This document shows positions 1 to 8,339 of a stretch of 64,000 nucleotides of DNA, piece by piece. The stretch spans positions 926,001-990,000 of the forward strand of contig NZ_CP074373.1 in NCBI RefSeq assembly GCF_021560035.1, in the 5' to 3' direction. Every line of letters begins with the position of its first letter. The stretch's first letter is position 1. Origin of the DNA: Virgibacillus sp. NKC19-16. GTDB lineage: Bacteria > Bacillota > Bacilli > Bacillales > Amphibacillaceae. A program made the translations under genes and the position numbers. Below the pieces are notes generated by a model. It was not told the origin of the DNA, made no database searches, and saw only the letters and a program-made list of their open reading frames with translations.

Positions 1-330
1 TTGGTTAAGAAAGATTTTATGAAATTTGATGAACTGATGAAAAACGGGATCAGGAAGAATTTGCTGGCAGATGGTTTTGACACGAAAGTAGTGGATAAAT
101 ATATGGAACAATGTGATTCGGTGAATTATGCACCTACCAGCATGCGTAATATCATTTCCCAGATAAATGATACGATTTTAATTACAAAGCATATGTGGGA
201 AGCGGATGAAATACAGCCACCTGATTTGGATAAAACCAACCGGAGAAATAATAAAGTTCCATTTCTCCAATTGCCTGAGAGTCATTCGCTGGACGCGATG
301 AAAAATGGAATGAAAAACGTGGAGGATTGA
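1..330 (+). CDS. Hypothetical protein, probably cut at the window start
   Basis: An open frame of 109 codons runs from the first base to a TGA. The first codon is TTG, but no upstream sequence is available to show a ribosome binding site, so the gene may begin outside the window. The product is hydrophilic and helical, with a central segment (residues about 44-66) and a charged tail. It weakly recalls the C-terminal part of DUF6933-type proteins of unknown function. That resemblance is from memory and unsure. It converges with the peptidase gene on the other strand, 12 bp away. Confidence 0.5.
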   Translation: MVKKDFMKFDELMKNGIRKNLLADGFDTKVVDKYMEQCDSVNYAPTSMRNIISQINDTILITKHMWEADEIQPPDLDKTNRRNNKVPFLQLPESHSLDAMKNGMKNVED

Positions 331-342
331 CGGAGCAAAATG

Positions 343-1338
343 TCAATCCTTCTGTAATGGAGCTTTCTCCACAACCCGTCCATTTCTGCCTTCTGTCGTT
401 TCGGCATGTTTAAGTGAGCTGATAATTGCTTCTTCCGTTGTTTCGGTAACCGCCTGAAACAATTGGTTCATTATTGTGTGGTCATCACGAATAAAGTTCA
501 GAGACTCTACAGCGGTATTTCTGTTATGGGAATACCTGTTAGCAGTAGAAAATGCTATAGCAATGTCGCCACTGCCGTTATCCATATGGCTTCCCGTGCG
601 TGCGAGTCCAGTTGTACAACGCTTCGCTAGCCGCTTTAATTGGCGGTCGTAAAGGGGTGCATCTGTTGCAATGATCATCATAATGGAGCCATCAGGTGTG
701 TTCATTTCGAGTTTGTTCCAATCCGCAAATAGTGCCTGCTCCCTTTTGCCAAAATTACTCAAAACGAGGCAGCCAACTGTGTAGTTTTCCCCTGCAGCAG
801 TTACTTCACGTGAAGCTGTTCCGATTCCGCCTTTATAGCCAAAGCAGACCATCCCTTTGCCGGCTCCAATAGCACCTTCTAAGGCAGGCTTGTTTGTTGC
901 GCTTTTAATAGCTTGAACGGCATGTTTGGGCTTGATTGCCTGATGCCGAATGGAATTTAGATAGCTGTCATTACACTCGCCTACAACGAGATTGATTGTA
1001 CTTGTTGAATCACCAATTTCCTTATTTTCGTCAATCATGTACTGCAGGGTACCTTGCCATACTGCTCCAACACTAAATGTGTTTGTTAACATGATTGGCG
1101 ATTCCAATAGACCCAGTTCTTCCATTTGGACGAGACCTGTCGTTTTTCCATAACCGTTGAGCACTGCACTGGCTGCACGAGTTTTCTGATTGAAAAGATT
1201 GCCTTTATGTGGAAGGATAGCGGTGACGCCTGTGCAGATTGTAGTTACTTCATCGATTTTTTCATATAATGTGACGTGTCCTACTTTCACATCCTGGACA
1301 TCTGTAATGCAATTGGATTTTCCTTTTGGGAGAGGCAT
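343..1338 (-). CDS. P1 family (DmpA-like) aminopeptidase
   Basis: The 331-residue product matches the P1 (S58) family of self-processing N-terminal nucleophile peptidases, such as D-aminopeptidase DmpA and beta-aminopeptidases. The family cleaves itself before a serine that then becomes the N-terminal catalytic residue of the beta chain. Here the motif NGSGD lies at residues 254-258, with Ser256 as the likely nucleophile. Other family landmarks are visible: ITDVQDVKVGH near the N-terminus and GAIGAGKGM in the middle. The start is an ATG with AAAGGAG eight bases upstream. The gene stands alone. Substrate cannot be told from sequence; N-terminal D- or beta-amino acids are usual in the family. 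Confidence 0.9.
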   Translation of the reverse strand: MPLPKGKSNCITDVQDVKVGHVTLYEKIDEVTTICTGVTAILPHKGNLFNQKTRAASAVLNGYGKTTGLVQMEELGLLESPIMLTNTFSVGAVWQGTLQYMIDENKEIGDSTSTINLVVGECNDSYLNSIRHQAIKPKHAVQAIKSATNKPALEGAIGAGKGMVCFGYKGGIGTASREVTAAGENYTVGCLVLSNFGKREQALFADWNKLEMNTPDGSIMMIIATDAPLYDRQLKRLAKRCTTGLARTGSHMDNGSGDIAIAFSTANRYSHNRNTAVESLNFIRDDHTIMNQLFQAVTETTEEAIISSLKHAETTEGRNGRVVEKAPLQKD

Positions 1339-1436
1339 AGGTTGAGCTCCTTTTCTAGCTTGTCTGTGTTTGGTAAATGTTATTATACCAAAATGCCGTG
1401 AAGTATTTACACTTTTTGCAGGAATAAACCGGGAAA

Positions 1437-1551
1437 CGCTGATAAAAAGTCGTGAACAGCCGATAAAATGCCATCAACCGCTGATAAAAGTCCCCGAAAA
1501 GCTGATAAAGTATGAGGTTCCGCTGAAAAAACAGTCCGAAACGCTGATAAA
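1437..1551. repeat. Array of six degenerate repeats with exact 21-bp period
   Basis: The core CGCTGATAAA or a close variant begins at 1437, 1458, 1479, 1500, 1521 and 1542, so every step is 21 bp. The 11 bases between cores differ from copy to copy. The array lies between the peptidase gene and the riboflavin promoter. Because 21 is a multiple of three, both strands stay open in some frames as heptapeptide repeats, but no ribosome binding site or known protein supports a gene. Two further arrays with the same period and other cores occur at 23.7 and 42.6 kb. Confidence 0.85.
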
Positions 1552-1619
1552 TGCCGAACTACCATCTCGCACCAACTGTCGATTAACCCAGCAAATAAAC
1601 ATTCACTCAAACGCTATTT

Positions 1620-1649
1620 TTGCATTTTCCCAGAAGTCAGTGCTATACT
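1620..1649 (+). promoter_or_regulatory. SigA-type promoter of the riboflavin operon
   Basis: TTGCAT at 1620-1625 and TATACT at 1644-1649 are 18 bp apart, and a TG precedes the -10 box (extended -10). Transcription would begin just before the FMN riboswitch. Confidence 0.6.
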
Positions 1650-1670
1650 ATAGAAAATCAAATACGCAAT

Positions 1671-1812
1671 ATTCCTTCGGGGTCGGGTGAAATTCCCAAT
1701 CGGCGGTGATGAAATCAATTCTTAGTCCGCGACCCGTATGGTTATGAAAACCAAGCGGTGGATCTGGTGAAACTCCGGAACCGACAGTTATAGTCTGGAT
1801 GGGAGAAGGAAT
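1671..1812 (+). ncRNA. FMN riboswitch (RFN element)
   Basis: The conserved RFN blocks are all readable in order: GGTCGGGTGAAATTCCC, CGGCGGTGAT, AGTCCGCGACC, GATCTGGTGAAACTCC, GAACCGACAGT and AGTCTGGATGGGAGAAG. The closing stem pairs ATTCCTT at 1671-1677 with AAGGAAT at 1806-1812. It stands directly upstream of ribD and senses FMN to switch the riboflavin operon off. Confidence 0.97.
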
Positions 1813-1925
1813 TTTTTAAGCAGCGAGTATGTTTCTAATCGAACAATGCATGGTTTTCATTATTCTGTCCATGTATCATTTTTAGATATACTTTTTTTAA
1901 AACTTGTTGATAAAAATTCTAACCC

Positions 1926-1956
1926 AGGCCTCTGAAGCGAATTCAGAGGCCTTTTA
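1926..1956 (+). terminator. Riboswitch expression-platform terminator
   Basis: An 11-bp stem (AGGCCTCTGAA with TTCAGAGGCCT) closes a short loop and runs into TTTT. It lies between the RFN aptamer and the ribD ribosome binding site, so FMN binding most likely favours this terminator and stops transcription early. The 110 bases between aptamer and hairpin would hold the antiterminator. Confidence 0.85.
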
Positions 1957-1974
1957 ATCGTGAGGAGTGATTAT

Positions 1975-3090
1975 TTGAATGACGAAGATTATATGCGATA
2001 CGCGCTAGACCTAGCCCGCGGAGTTTCAGCGCAAACGAGCCCGAATCCCCCAGTCGGCGCAGTTGTTGTGAAAGACGGGGATATCATTGGGCTTGGTGCT
2101 CACTTAAAAGCAGGGGAAGCTCATGCAGAAGTGCATGCACTCGAAATGGCTGGGGATAAAACGAAAGGTGCAACGATATATGTCACGCTTGAACCATGCT
2201 CCCACCATGGTAAAACCCCGCCATGTGCTGATCTGATTGTAGAAAAAGGTATAGAACGGGCAGTTATTGCGGTAGCGGATCCAAATGAAAAGGTGGCAGG
2301 TCAAGGTATTGAAAAGCTTCTTAATGCTAATATACAAGTAGATCTTGGTGTATTGGGAAATGAAGCTGAAGAAGTAAATGCAGTATTTTTCCATTATACC
2401 AAAACCAAGACACCGTTTGTAACAGTAAAATCTGCTGTCAGCCTGGATGGAAAGACAGCGACAAAAACTGGTGATAGCAAATGGATAACCGGTGAAGAAG
2501 CTAGGCTTGATGTACATCATTACCGGCATAAGCATGACGCAATTTTAGTAGGTGTCAACACCGTAATTGCAGATAATCCCAAGCTTACTACAAGACTTCC
2601 CAATAGCGGGAAAAACCCGGTACGCATCATTTTGGACACCAACTTAAGAACGCCATTGGATGCTACTATTATTACTGATAATGAAGCCCCAACGTGGATT
2701 TTTACCGGAAGAAATGTAATAGAACAAGAAAAGGCTCCTTTTTTGAAAAAGCCTCAGGTGGATGTTATTCAGCTTGACGAGGAACAGATCGATATAGATA
2801 CGGTGCTTGGGATTCTGGGTGAGAGAAAAGTTATGTCTGTATATGTAGAAGGCGGATCTGAGGTTAATGGCTCTTTTTTAAAAAAACAACGAATTAATCA
2901 GTTTGTTATGTATATGGCGCCAAAGTTAATTGGCGGAAAAGATGCACCAACATCATTTACAGGCGAAGGATTTCAACACATTGCTGAAGTTCTAGGTTTG
3001 ACTATCAAACAAGTTGTAATGATTGGTGAAGATATTAAAGTTATCGCTGAACCGAGAAAGGAAGTATCAGATGTTTACAGGAATAATTGA
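1975..3090 (+). CDS. ribD: Riboflavin biosynthesis deaminase/reductase RibD
   Basis: This bifunctional enzyme carries out the second and third steps from GTP to riboflavin: deamination of the pyrimidine, then reduction of its ribose side chain. The N-terminal deaminase half shows the zinc ligands in HAEVHAL (His50, Glu52) and PCSHHGKTPPC (Cys75, Cys84). The C-terminal reductase half starts near residue 145 (SLDGKTA). I chose the TTG at 1975 because GAGGAG lies eight bases upstream and the product then begins like other RibD proteins; a GTG at 1960 overlaps that ribosome binding site. Product 371 residues. First gene of ribD-ribE-ribBA-ribH, under FMN riboswitch control; its end overlaps ribE by 20 bp. 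Confidence 0.97.
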   Translation: MNDEDYMRYALDLARGVSAQTSPNPPVGAVVVKDGDIIGLGAHLKAGEAHAEVHALEMAGDKTKGATIYVTLEPCSHHGKTPPCADLIVEKGIERAVIAVADPNEKVAGQGIEKLLNANIQVDLGVLGNEAEEVNAVFFHYTKTKTPFVTVKSAVSLDGKTATKTGDSKWITGEEARLDVHHYRHKHDAILVGVNTVIADNPKLTTRLPNSGKNPVRIILDTNLRTPLDATIITDNEAPTWIFTGRNVIEQEKAPFLKKPQVDVIQLDEEQIDIDTVLGILGERKVMSVYVEGGSEVNGSFLKKQRINQFVMYMAPKLIGGKDAPTSFTGEGFQHIAEVLGLTIKQVVMIGEDIKVIAEPRKEVSDVYRNN

Positions 3091-3682
3091 AGAAATGGGC
3101 ACCATGAAAAGTATGGAACATGTATCTGATCAGGCAGTTAAGCTGAAAATTGGCTCTGACAGCGTTATATCGGACGTAAACTCAGGGGACAGCATAGCGG
3201 TTAATGGCATCTGTCTAACTGTTACGGATTATAATTCGGAAAATTTTCAAGTGGATGTCATGCCTGAGACAATCAAATCCACTTCTCTGAGTGCATTAAA
3301 GCCAGGATCCAAGGTGAATTTGGAAAGATCCATGGCGGCAAATGGCAGATTTGGTGGTCATTTTGTTTCCGGTCATATTGATGGCAAGGGAAAGATTATT
3401 CGGAAGGAAAGACAAGAGAATGCGGTTTATTATGATGTTCAAATCGCTAAAGAACTTGCCCCATTTTTCATAAAAAAAGGATCAGTAGCTGTGGACGGAA
3501 TCAGTTTGACTGTTTTTCATGTGGAGGAGAATACATTTACGATTTCCCTAATCCCACATACCGTCTCAGAAACTGTCCTAGGTGAAAAAAATAAAGGGGA
3601 TACCGTTAATATCGAGTGTGATATGCTCGCTAAATATATGCAACAGATGCTGGAGCAACAAAAGCAAAACAGTGAAAATTAA
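3071..3682 (+). CDS. ribE: Riboflavin synthase, alpha subunit
   Basis: The enzyme dismutates two molecules of 6,7-dimethyl-8-ribityllumazine to riboflavin, the last step of the pathway. The protein (203 residues) has the typical two similar barrel halves; the first starts [10 protein letters not shown] and the second follows [14 protein letters not shown]. The start at 3071 lies inside the end of ribD, with AAAGGAAG just upstream, which suggests translational coupling. A longer in-frame start at 3023 has no such support and would add residues unlike the family. Confidence 0.97.
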   Translation: MFTGIIEEMGTMKSMEHVSDQAVKLKIGSDSVISDVNSGDSIAVNGICLTVTDYNSENFQVDVMPETIKSTSLSALKPGSKVNLERSMAANGRFGGHFVSGHIDGKGKIIRKERQENAVYYDVQIAKELAPFFIKKGSVAVDGISLTVFHVEENTFTISLIPHTVSETVLGEKNKGDTVNIECDMLAKYMQQMLEQQKQNSEN

Positions 3683-3717
3683 CCAAGAATTGCTATTACG
3701 CGAAGGAAGGGAAGCTT

Positions 3718-4923
3718 ATGTTTCATACAATCGAAGAGGCAGTTTCAGATTTAAAAGCAGGAAAGCCGGTTATCGTTGTAGATGATGAGAATAGAGAAAA
3801 CGAAGGTGACTTAGTTGCGCTGTCTCAACATGTGACACCAGAAATGATTAACTTTATGATTACACATGCAAAAGGATTAGTGTGTACATCGATTAAAGCA
3901 GATTTAGCTGATAAAATAGGGTTGCCTCTAATGACTAGTCAGAGTACAGATCCATTTGGCACAGCCTTTACTGTATCTGTTGATCACAAAGATTCAACAA
4001 CAGGAATTAGTGCAAAAGAGCGGTCTCAAACCATTCAAGCGCTCGTTAATCCAGATGTGGAGGTAACAGATTTTAAACAACCGGGACATGTTTTCCCATT
4101 GATTGCAAAAGAGGGCGGGGTCTTGAGGCGACCTGGGCATACGGAAGCTTCGGTTGATTTAGCATCATTAAGCGGGGCATTTCCTTCAGGTGTCATTTGT
4201 GAAATAATTAAAGATGATGGCGAGATGGCAAGGGTTCCTGAACTAAAGAATATGGCGGAAACATTCGACTTGAAAATAATAACCATTGAAGCACTAATCG
4301 ACTATCGAAAAAATAAATCAAGTCATATTAAGCGGGAAGTAGAAACAATTTTACCAACTGAATTCGGGACATTTAAAATATTTGGTTATACAAATGACCT
4401 GGATGATAAAGAACATATTGCGTTAGTAAAAGGAGACATTGATTCTAATTCAGATGATGCAATTTTGACGCGGATTCATTCCGAGTGTCTTACAGGAGAT
4501 GTCTTTGGATCCCATCGCTGTGATTGTGGCCCGCAGCTCCATCAAGCACTGGCGGAAATTGAAGAAGCTGGACGTGGCGTTTTAATTTATATGCGACAAG
4601 AGGGCCGTGGTATTGGACTGATCAATAAACTTCGTGCATACAAACTGCAGGATGAAGGGTTCGATACGGTGGAAGCCAATGAACAGCTGGGATTTGCTCC
4701 GGATTTGCGAAAATATGATTTTAGTGCACAAATTTTAAAGGATTTGGGAGTGAAAAATATCCACCTTTTAACCAATAACCCTGAAAAAATAAAGGCACTG
4801 GAGTCGTTTGGAATAACGATGCAGTCACGTCTTCCTATACAAACAAATATGCGGGAAGAAAATGAAAGCTACATGAAAACGAAATATGTTAAATTAGGGC
4901 ATTTACTATCATTTCATCACTAA
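3718..4923 (+). CDS. ribBA: DHBP synthase / GTP cyclohydrolase II RibBA
   Basis: This two-domain enzyme starts both arms of riboflavin synthesis. Residues 1-200 form 3,4-dihydroxy-2-butanone 4-phosphate synthase ([10 protein letters not shown] at 22-31 binds metal and substrate). Residues about 200-401 form GTP cyclohydrolase II, with zinc ligands Cys257, Cys268 and Cys270 in [16 protein letters not shown] and the RQEGRGIG motif near 293-300. Length matches the B. subtilis type. AAGGAAGG precedes the ATG. Third gene of the riboswitch-controlled operon. Confidence 0.97.
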   Translation: MFHTIEEAVSDLKAGKPVIVVDDENRENEGDLVALSQHVTPEMINFMITHAKGLVCTSIKADLADKIGLPLMTSQSTDPFGTAFTVSVDHKDSTTGISAKERSQTIQALVNPDVEVTDFKQPGHVFPLIAKEGGVLRRPGHTEASVDLASLSGAFPSGVICEIIKDDGEMARVPELKNMAETFDLKIITIEALIDYRKNKSSHIKREVETILPTEFGTFKIFGYTNDLDDKEHIALVKGDIDSNSDDAILTRIHSECLTGDVFGSHRCDCGPQLHQALAEIEEAGRGVLIYMRQEGRGIGLINKLRAYKLQDEGFDTVEANEQLGFAPDLRKYDFSAQILKDLGVKNIHLLTNNPEKIKALESFGITMQSRLPIQTNMREENESYMKTKYVKLGHLLSFHH

Positions 4924-4941
4924 TAGAGGGAGAAGATTCTA

Positions 4942-5412
4942 ATGGGAAGAACACTTGAAGGAAATCTGGTAGGCAGTGATTTGAAAATAGGAATTGTTGT
5001 AGCGAGATTTAATGAATTTATCACTGGTAAATTACTGGAGGGTGCAGTTGGCACATTGAAAAGACATGGGGTAACGGATGATAATATAGATATCGCATGG
5101 GTTCCCGGTGCATTTGAGATCCCTTTAATTGCCGGGAAAATGGCAAACAATCCAGCTTATGATGCAGTGATTACGCTAGGTACGGTGATTCGAGGCTCAA
5201 CGCCGCATTTTGATTATGTATGTAATGAAGCTGCCAAGGGTGTATCCAATGCATCTGTCCAATCCGGAAAGCCGGTAATCTTTGGGATCCTCACAACAGA
5301 AACGATTGAACAAGCAGTGGAACGTGCAGGAACCAAGGCTGGAAACAAAGGAGCAGAAGCAGCAGTGTCTGCGATTGAAATGGCAAACCTCATAAAAGTA
5401 ATCGAGGAATAA
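4942..5412 (+). CDS. ribH: 6,7-dimethyl-8-ribityllumazine synthase
   Basis: The enzyme condenses the products of both RibBA arms into the lumazine that RibE uses, and in Bacillus it forms a 60-subunit shell around RibE. The 156-residue product shows the family motifs [15 protein letters not shown] and [14 protein letters not shown], with the catalytic histidine in the last one. GGGAG precedes the start. It ends the operon and is followed by a strong terminator. Confidence 0.97.
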   Translation: MGRTLEGNLVGSDLKIGIVVARFNEFITGKLLEGAVGTLKRHGVTDDNIDIAWVPGAFEIPLIAGKMANNPAYDAVITLGTVIRGSTPHFDYVCNEAAKGVSNASVQSGKPVIFGILTTETIEQAVERAGTKAGNKGAEAAVSAIEMANLIKVIEE

Positions 5413-5415
5413 TAG

Positions 5416-5456
5416 AAAGCCGGGAAAGCGACTGCGTTCAGCTTTCTCGGCTTTTT
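5416..5456 (+). terminator. Terminator of the riboflavin operon
   Basis: AAAGCCGGGAAAGC pairs with GCTTTCTCGGCTTT and is followed by a T run, three bases after the ribH stop codon. Confidence 0.85.
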
Positions 5457-5523
5457 AGATGGAAAATCAGCTATGAGTACGATAAACTAGTAGGAAGGCT
5501 ATTTATGAACGGGGGCGTTTACC

Positions 5524-5706
5524 ATCAAACTATTAGTTACACAATTTATCATCATAGCTGTTATTTGGACAGGGATGGCTTTCTTTTTTTCTGATATGAA
5601 TACGATGAGTCAAGCCATATTTTATATTGTTACGTCTTGGCTTCTGTTTTTACTCGTTATCATCGTTAAAACGTGGATCAGTAATAAAAGGAACAATACA
5701 GAATAG
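5524..5706 (+). CDS. Small two-segment membrane protein, start codon unclear
   Basis: A 60-codon frame ends at TAG 5704-5706 and encodes a plausible small membrane protein: a hydrophobic segment near residues 3-21 (LLVTQFIIIAVIWTGMAFFF), a short polar loop, a second hydrophobic segment (IFYIVTSWLLFLLVIIV) and a basic tail. There is no ATG, GTG or TTG in frame at the beginning. A GGGGG stretch at 5511-5515 would be well spaced for the ATC at 5524. The alternative is a start at an internal ATG (5581 region) that loses the first segment, or a decayed start. The ABC-F gene follows 31 bp later. Function unknown. Confidence 0.45.
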   Translation: MKLLVTQFIIIAVIWTGMAFFFSDMNTMSQAIFYIVTSWLLFLLVIIVKTWISNKRNNTE

Positions 5707-5737
5707 CTGCTGAAAAAGCGTGAGGAAGGGTTAGCAT

Positions 5738-7615
5738 ATGCTTAACATTGAAAATTTATATAAATCATATGGTGAAAAGATATTATTTAACGACATTTCA
5801 TGCACGATTACCGAGCAGGAACGCATTGGTCTCATCGGTGTCAATGGTACGGGAAAGTCCAGCTTTTTAAAAGCAATAGCTGGTGTAGATGCACCGGAGA
5901 AAGGAACGATTAAGCATCCAAAAGATTATCATATTGAATATCTGCCTCAGGACCCGGAGCTTGATGGGAGCTTAACGGTGATTGAACAAATTTATTATGG
6001 GGATTCTGCCATTATGCAGGTCATGCGTGGCTATGAGCGAGCGCTGCAACGCTTGCAAAATAACCCAGGTAGTGACGACGTACAGTCCCAACTACTTAAA
6101 ATGCAGCAAAAAATGGACGAGCATGAAGCTTGGGAAGCGAATACCACCGCAAAAACAGTACTGACAAAATTAGGAATAACAGATTTTGATAAAAATGTCA
6201 CGGAGCTTTCTGGAGGACAGAAAAAACGTGTGGCAATAGCAAAAGCCCTCATTCAGCCAGCGAATTTATTAATACTGGATGAGCCGACCAACCATTTGGA
6301 TAATGAAACGGTCGAGTGGCTGGAGAAATTTTTGCAAGGGTATAAAGGATCGCTATTGCTCGTTACCCATGATAGATATTTTTTAAATCGGGTAACCAAT
6401 CGGATTTTTGAGTTGGATAAGGGAAATTTATATATCTATGAAGGTAATTATGAAGTGTTTTTAGAAAAAAAGGCAGAGCGTGAAGAACTGGAAGAGCGTA
6501 ACAAACAGAAGCATCAAAACACATTAAAACGTGAAATTGCCTGGTTAAAACGCGGCGTAAAAGCTAGAGGGACAAAACAAAAGGCGAGAGTTGACCGTGT
6601 TTCTGAAATGAAGAAGACTACCTTTGATACAAAAAAGCAGGATGTAGATTTTCAGGTAGGGTCCACCCGTTTAGGAAAACAAGTCATTGAATTAGAGGAT
6701 ATTGAAAAAGCCTATGACAGTAAGAAGCTATTGAGGGATTTCAGTCATCTAGTTGTACCGCATGATCGTATCGGAATTGTTGGGCCAAATGGTTCCGGGA
6801 AAACGACGTTGCTTAATATAATGGCGGAGCGGATAAGGCCTGATCTAGGTGAAGTCAACATAGGGGAAACCGTTAAAATCGGCTATTATACACAAGGTGA
6901 GGAAGAACTCGACGGTAACATGCGGGTGATTGATTATATTAAAGAGGTTGCTGAAGTCGTTCATACAAAAGATCAGTCAGTGATTACGGCGGAGCAGATG
7001 CTGGAGCGATTTTTATTTTCTAGACCGGAGCAGTGGACCTATATTCGCAGGCTTTCCGGCGGGGAAAAACGGCGCTTGTATTTGCTTAAAGTGCTAATGA
7101 CGGAACCGAATGTACTATTTTTGGATGAACCAACAAATGATCTGGATACTACTACATTAAGTGTACTGGAAGATTATTTGGATCAATTCCCTGGCGTGGT
7201 GATTACGGTGTCCCATGATCGTTACTTCTTGGATCGGGTTGTGGATCAGTTGCTCGTGTTTACAGGTGGTGGGGAAGTAAAACGCTTTTTTGGAAACTAT
7301 AGTGCGTATTTAGAGGAAGTCCATGAGGTTTCAGAGAAGCAAGCGAAACCTGATAAAGTAGAGCAGCGGCCAAAAAAACAGAAGAAAAAGCTCTCGTACC
7401 ATGAGCAAAAAGAATGGAACCAAATTGAGGATCAGATCATGGAGTTGGAAGAAAGAGTAGAAGAATTACAGCAAGAGATTATAGATGCAGGCAGTAATTC
7501 GGAAAAAGTTCAGGAGTTATTTGCCGAGCAGGAGAAGACAGAAGCGGAACTTGAGGCTAAGATGGAGCGTTGGGAAGAACTTTCACTGATGGTGGAGGAG
7601 TTGGAAAACAAATAA
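5738..7615 (+). CDS. ABC-F family ATPase (YfmR/Uup-like)
   Basis: ABC-F proteins are soluble twin ATPases that work on ribosomes rather than membranes; YfmR and Uup help ribosomes that stall. The 625-residue product has two nucleotide-binding domains: Walker A GVNGTGKS at 34-41, signature LSGGQ near 157-161 and Walker B LLILDEPTNHLD from 177; then GPNGSGKT, LSGGEKRR and VLFLDEPTNDLD in the second half. The linker between them is highly basic, as expected for an RNA-facing arm. A charged coiled coil closes the protein (from about residue 545), which fits the Uup/YfmR branch and not EttA. No membrane segments and no permease neighbours. Confidence 0.93.
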   Translation: MLNIENLYKSYGEKILFNDISCTITEQERIGLIGVNGTGKSSFLKAIAGVDAPEKGTIKHPKDYHIEYLPQDPELDGSLTVIEQIYYGDSAIMQVMRGYERALQRLQNNPGSDDVQSQLLKMQQKMDEHEAWEANTTAKTVLTKLGITDFDKNVTELSGGQKKRVAIAKALIQPANLLILDEPTNHLDNETVEWLEKFLQGYKGSLLLVTHDRYFLNRVTNRIFELDKGNLYIYEGNYEVFLEKKAEREELEERNKQKHQNTLKREIAWLKRGVKARGTKQKARVDRVSEMKKTTFDTKKQDVDFQVGSTRLGKQVIELEDIEKAYDSKKLLRDFSHLVVPHDRIGIVGPNGSGKTTLLNIMAERIRPDLGEVNIGETVKIGYYTQGEEELDGNMRVIDYIKEVAEVVHTKDQSVITAEQMLERFLFSRPEQWTYIRRLSGGEKRRLYLLKVLMTEPNVLFLDEPTNDLDTTTLSVLEDYLDQFPGVVITVSHDRYFLDRVVDQLLVFTGGGEVKRFFGNYSAYLEEVHEVSEKQAKPDKVEQRPKKQKKKLSYHEQKEWNQIEDQIMELEERVEELQQEIIDAGSNSEKVQELFAEQEKTEAELEAKMERWEELSLMVEELENK

Positions 7616-7621
7616 TATACT

Positions 7622-7677
7622 ACCTGAATAAGATTGGTGTTATAGATACAAGCTATAGTATAGCATCTTATTTAGGT
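7622..7677 (+). promoter_or_regulatory. Long inverted repeat covering a ribosome binding site
   Basis: ACCTGAATAAGAT at 7622-7634 pairs with ATCTTATTTAGGT at 7665-7677 (one G-U pair). The right arm includes the AGGT of the AGGTGG ribosome binding site of the next gene, so folding would hide it. A second small stem (GCTATAGTATAGC) lies inside. There is no T run after it, so it is not a usual terminator. Confidence 0.5.
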
Positions 7678-7687
7678 GGTCTAACCA

Positions 7688-8257
7688 ATGAGTGAAGCCC
7701 AAATGTATCAACGAATTTATGAATTGAGGGAACAACTTAGTGATGCTTATTCTAATTACTGGAACCTCTATTCGGATATGAGCACATGGTTTTTTTGGTT
7801 TAACCTGGCAAGTGTTGTGATACCATTTATTATCCTCTACTTCGCAATCGACAGAGAAAGGTTATTCGAAATTTCCTTTTATGGTTACACGGTACATGTG
7901 CTGTGGTCAAATGTGGATAATTTTTTAACCGCACAAAATTATCTCAGCCATCCCCACACCCTGACCGGGTTCATTCCTGCTGGGGTCACGGTAACGGCCG
8001 TTGTACTTCCAGTAACTTTCATGCTGCTGTATCAATATTGTACCAATAAGGGTAAAAATTTTTACCTTTATGCTATTGTCGCTTCCTTCATTTTTGGATG
8101 TGGGTTTGGTGGAATTTCAATGATCGTGGACTTACTGCGAATGCATAATGGCATGAATCTATTTTATTTATTCCTTATTGACATAGTAGTTGCGTTCCTC
8201 GCTCTGTGGATGACAAGGCTTTTCTTTAAAATAAAGAAGACGAAAAGAAAAATATAA
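7688..8257 (+). CDS. Polytopic membrane protein, CBO0543-like
   Basis: The 189-residue product has a soluble, helical N-terminus (about 1-30) followed by roughly five hydrophobic segments (near 34-52, 60-75, 98-117, 127-147, 157-178) and a strongly basic tail. This layout and the early tryptophan-rich WFFWFN stretch recall the CBO0543 family of Firmicute membrane proteins of unknown function. The family call is from memory. The ATG has AGGTGG upstream, but that site lies in a long hairpin. It stands alone. Confidence 0.7.
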   Translation: MSEAQMYQRIYELREQLSDAYSNYWNLYSDMSTWFFWFNLASVVIPFIILYFAIDRERLFEISFYGYTVHVLWSNVDNFLTAQNYLSHPHTLTGFIPAGVTVTAVVLPVTFMLLYQYCTNKGKNFYLYAIVASFIFGCGFGGISMIVDLLRMHNGMNLFYLFLIDIVVAFLALWMTRLFFKIKKTKRKI

Positions 8258-8339
8258 TCTTTTGTGAAAATCTTTATTTCATTTTTCTTCCATATCGAGT
8301 AAACTAAGGGTAGAAAATGAAAAGATGAGGGATTAATTC

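Noticed and set aside
1407-1610. Open frames on both strands over array A, with heptapeptide repeats
   Set aside because: No ribosome binding site, no family resemblance, and openness follows from a 21-bp period. Treated as non-coding repeat.
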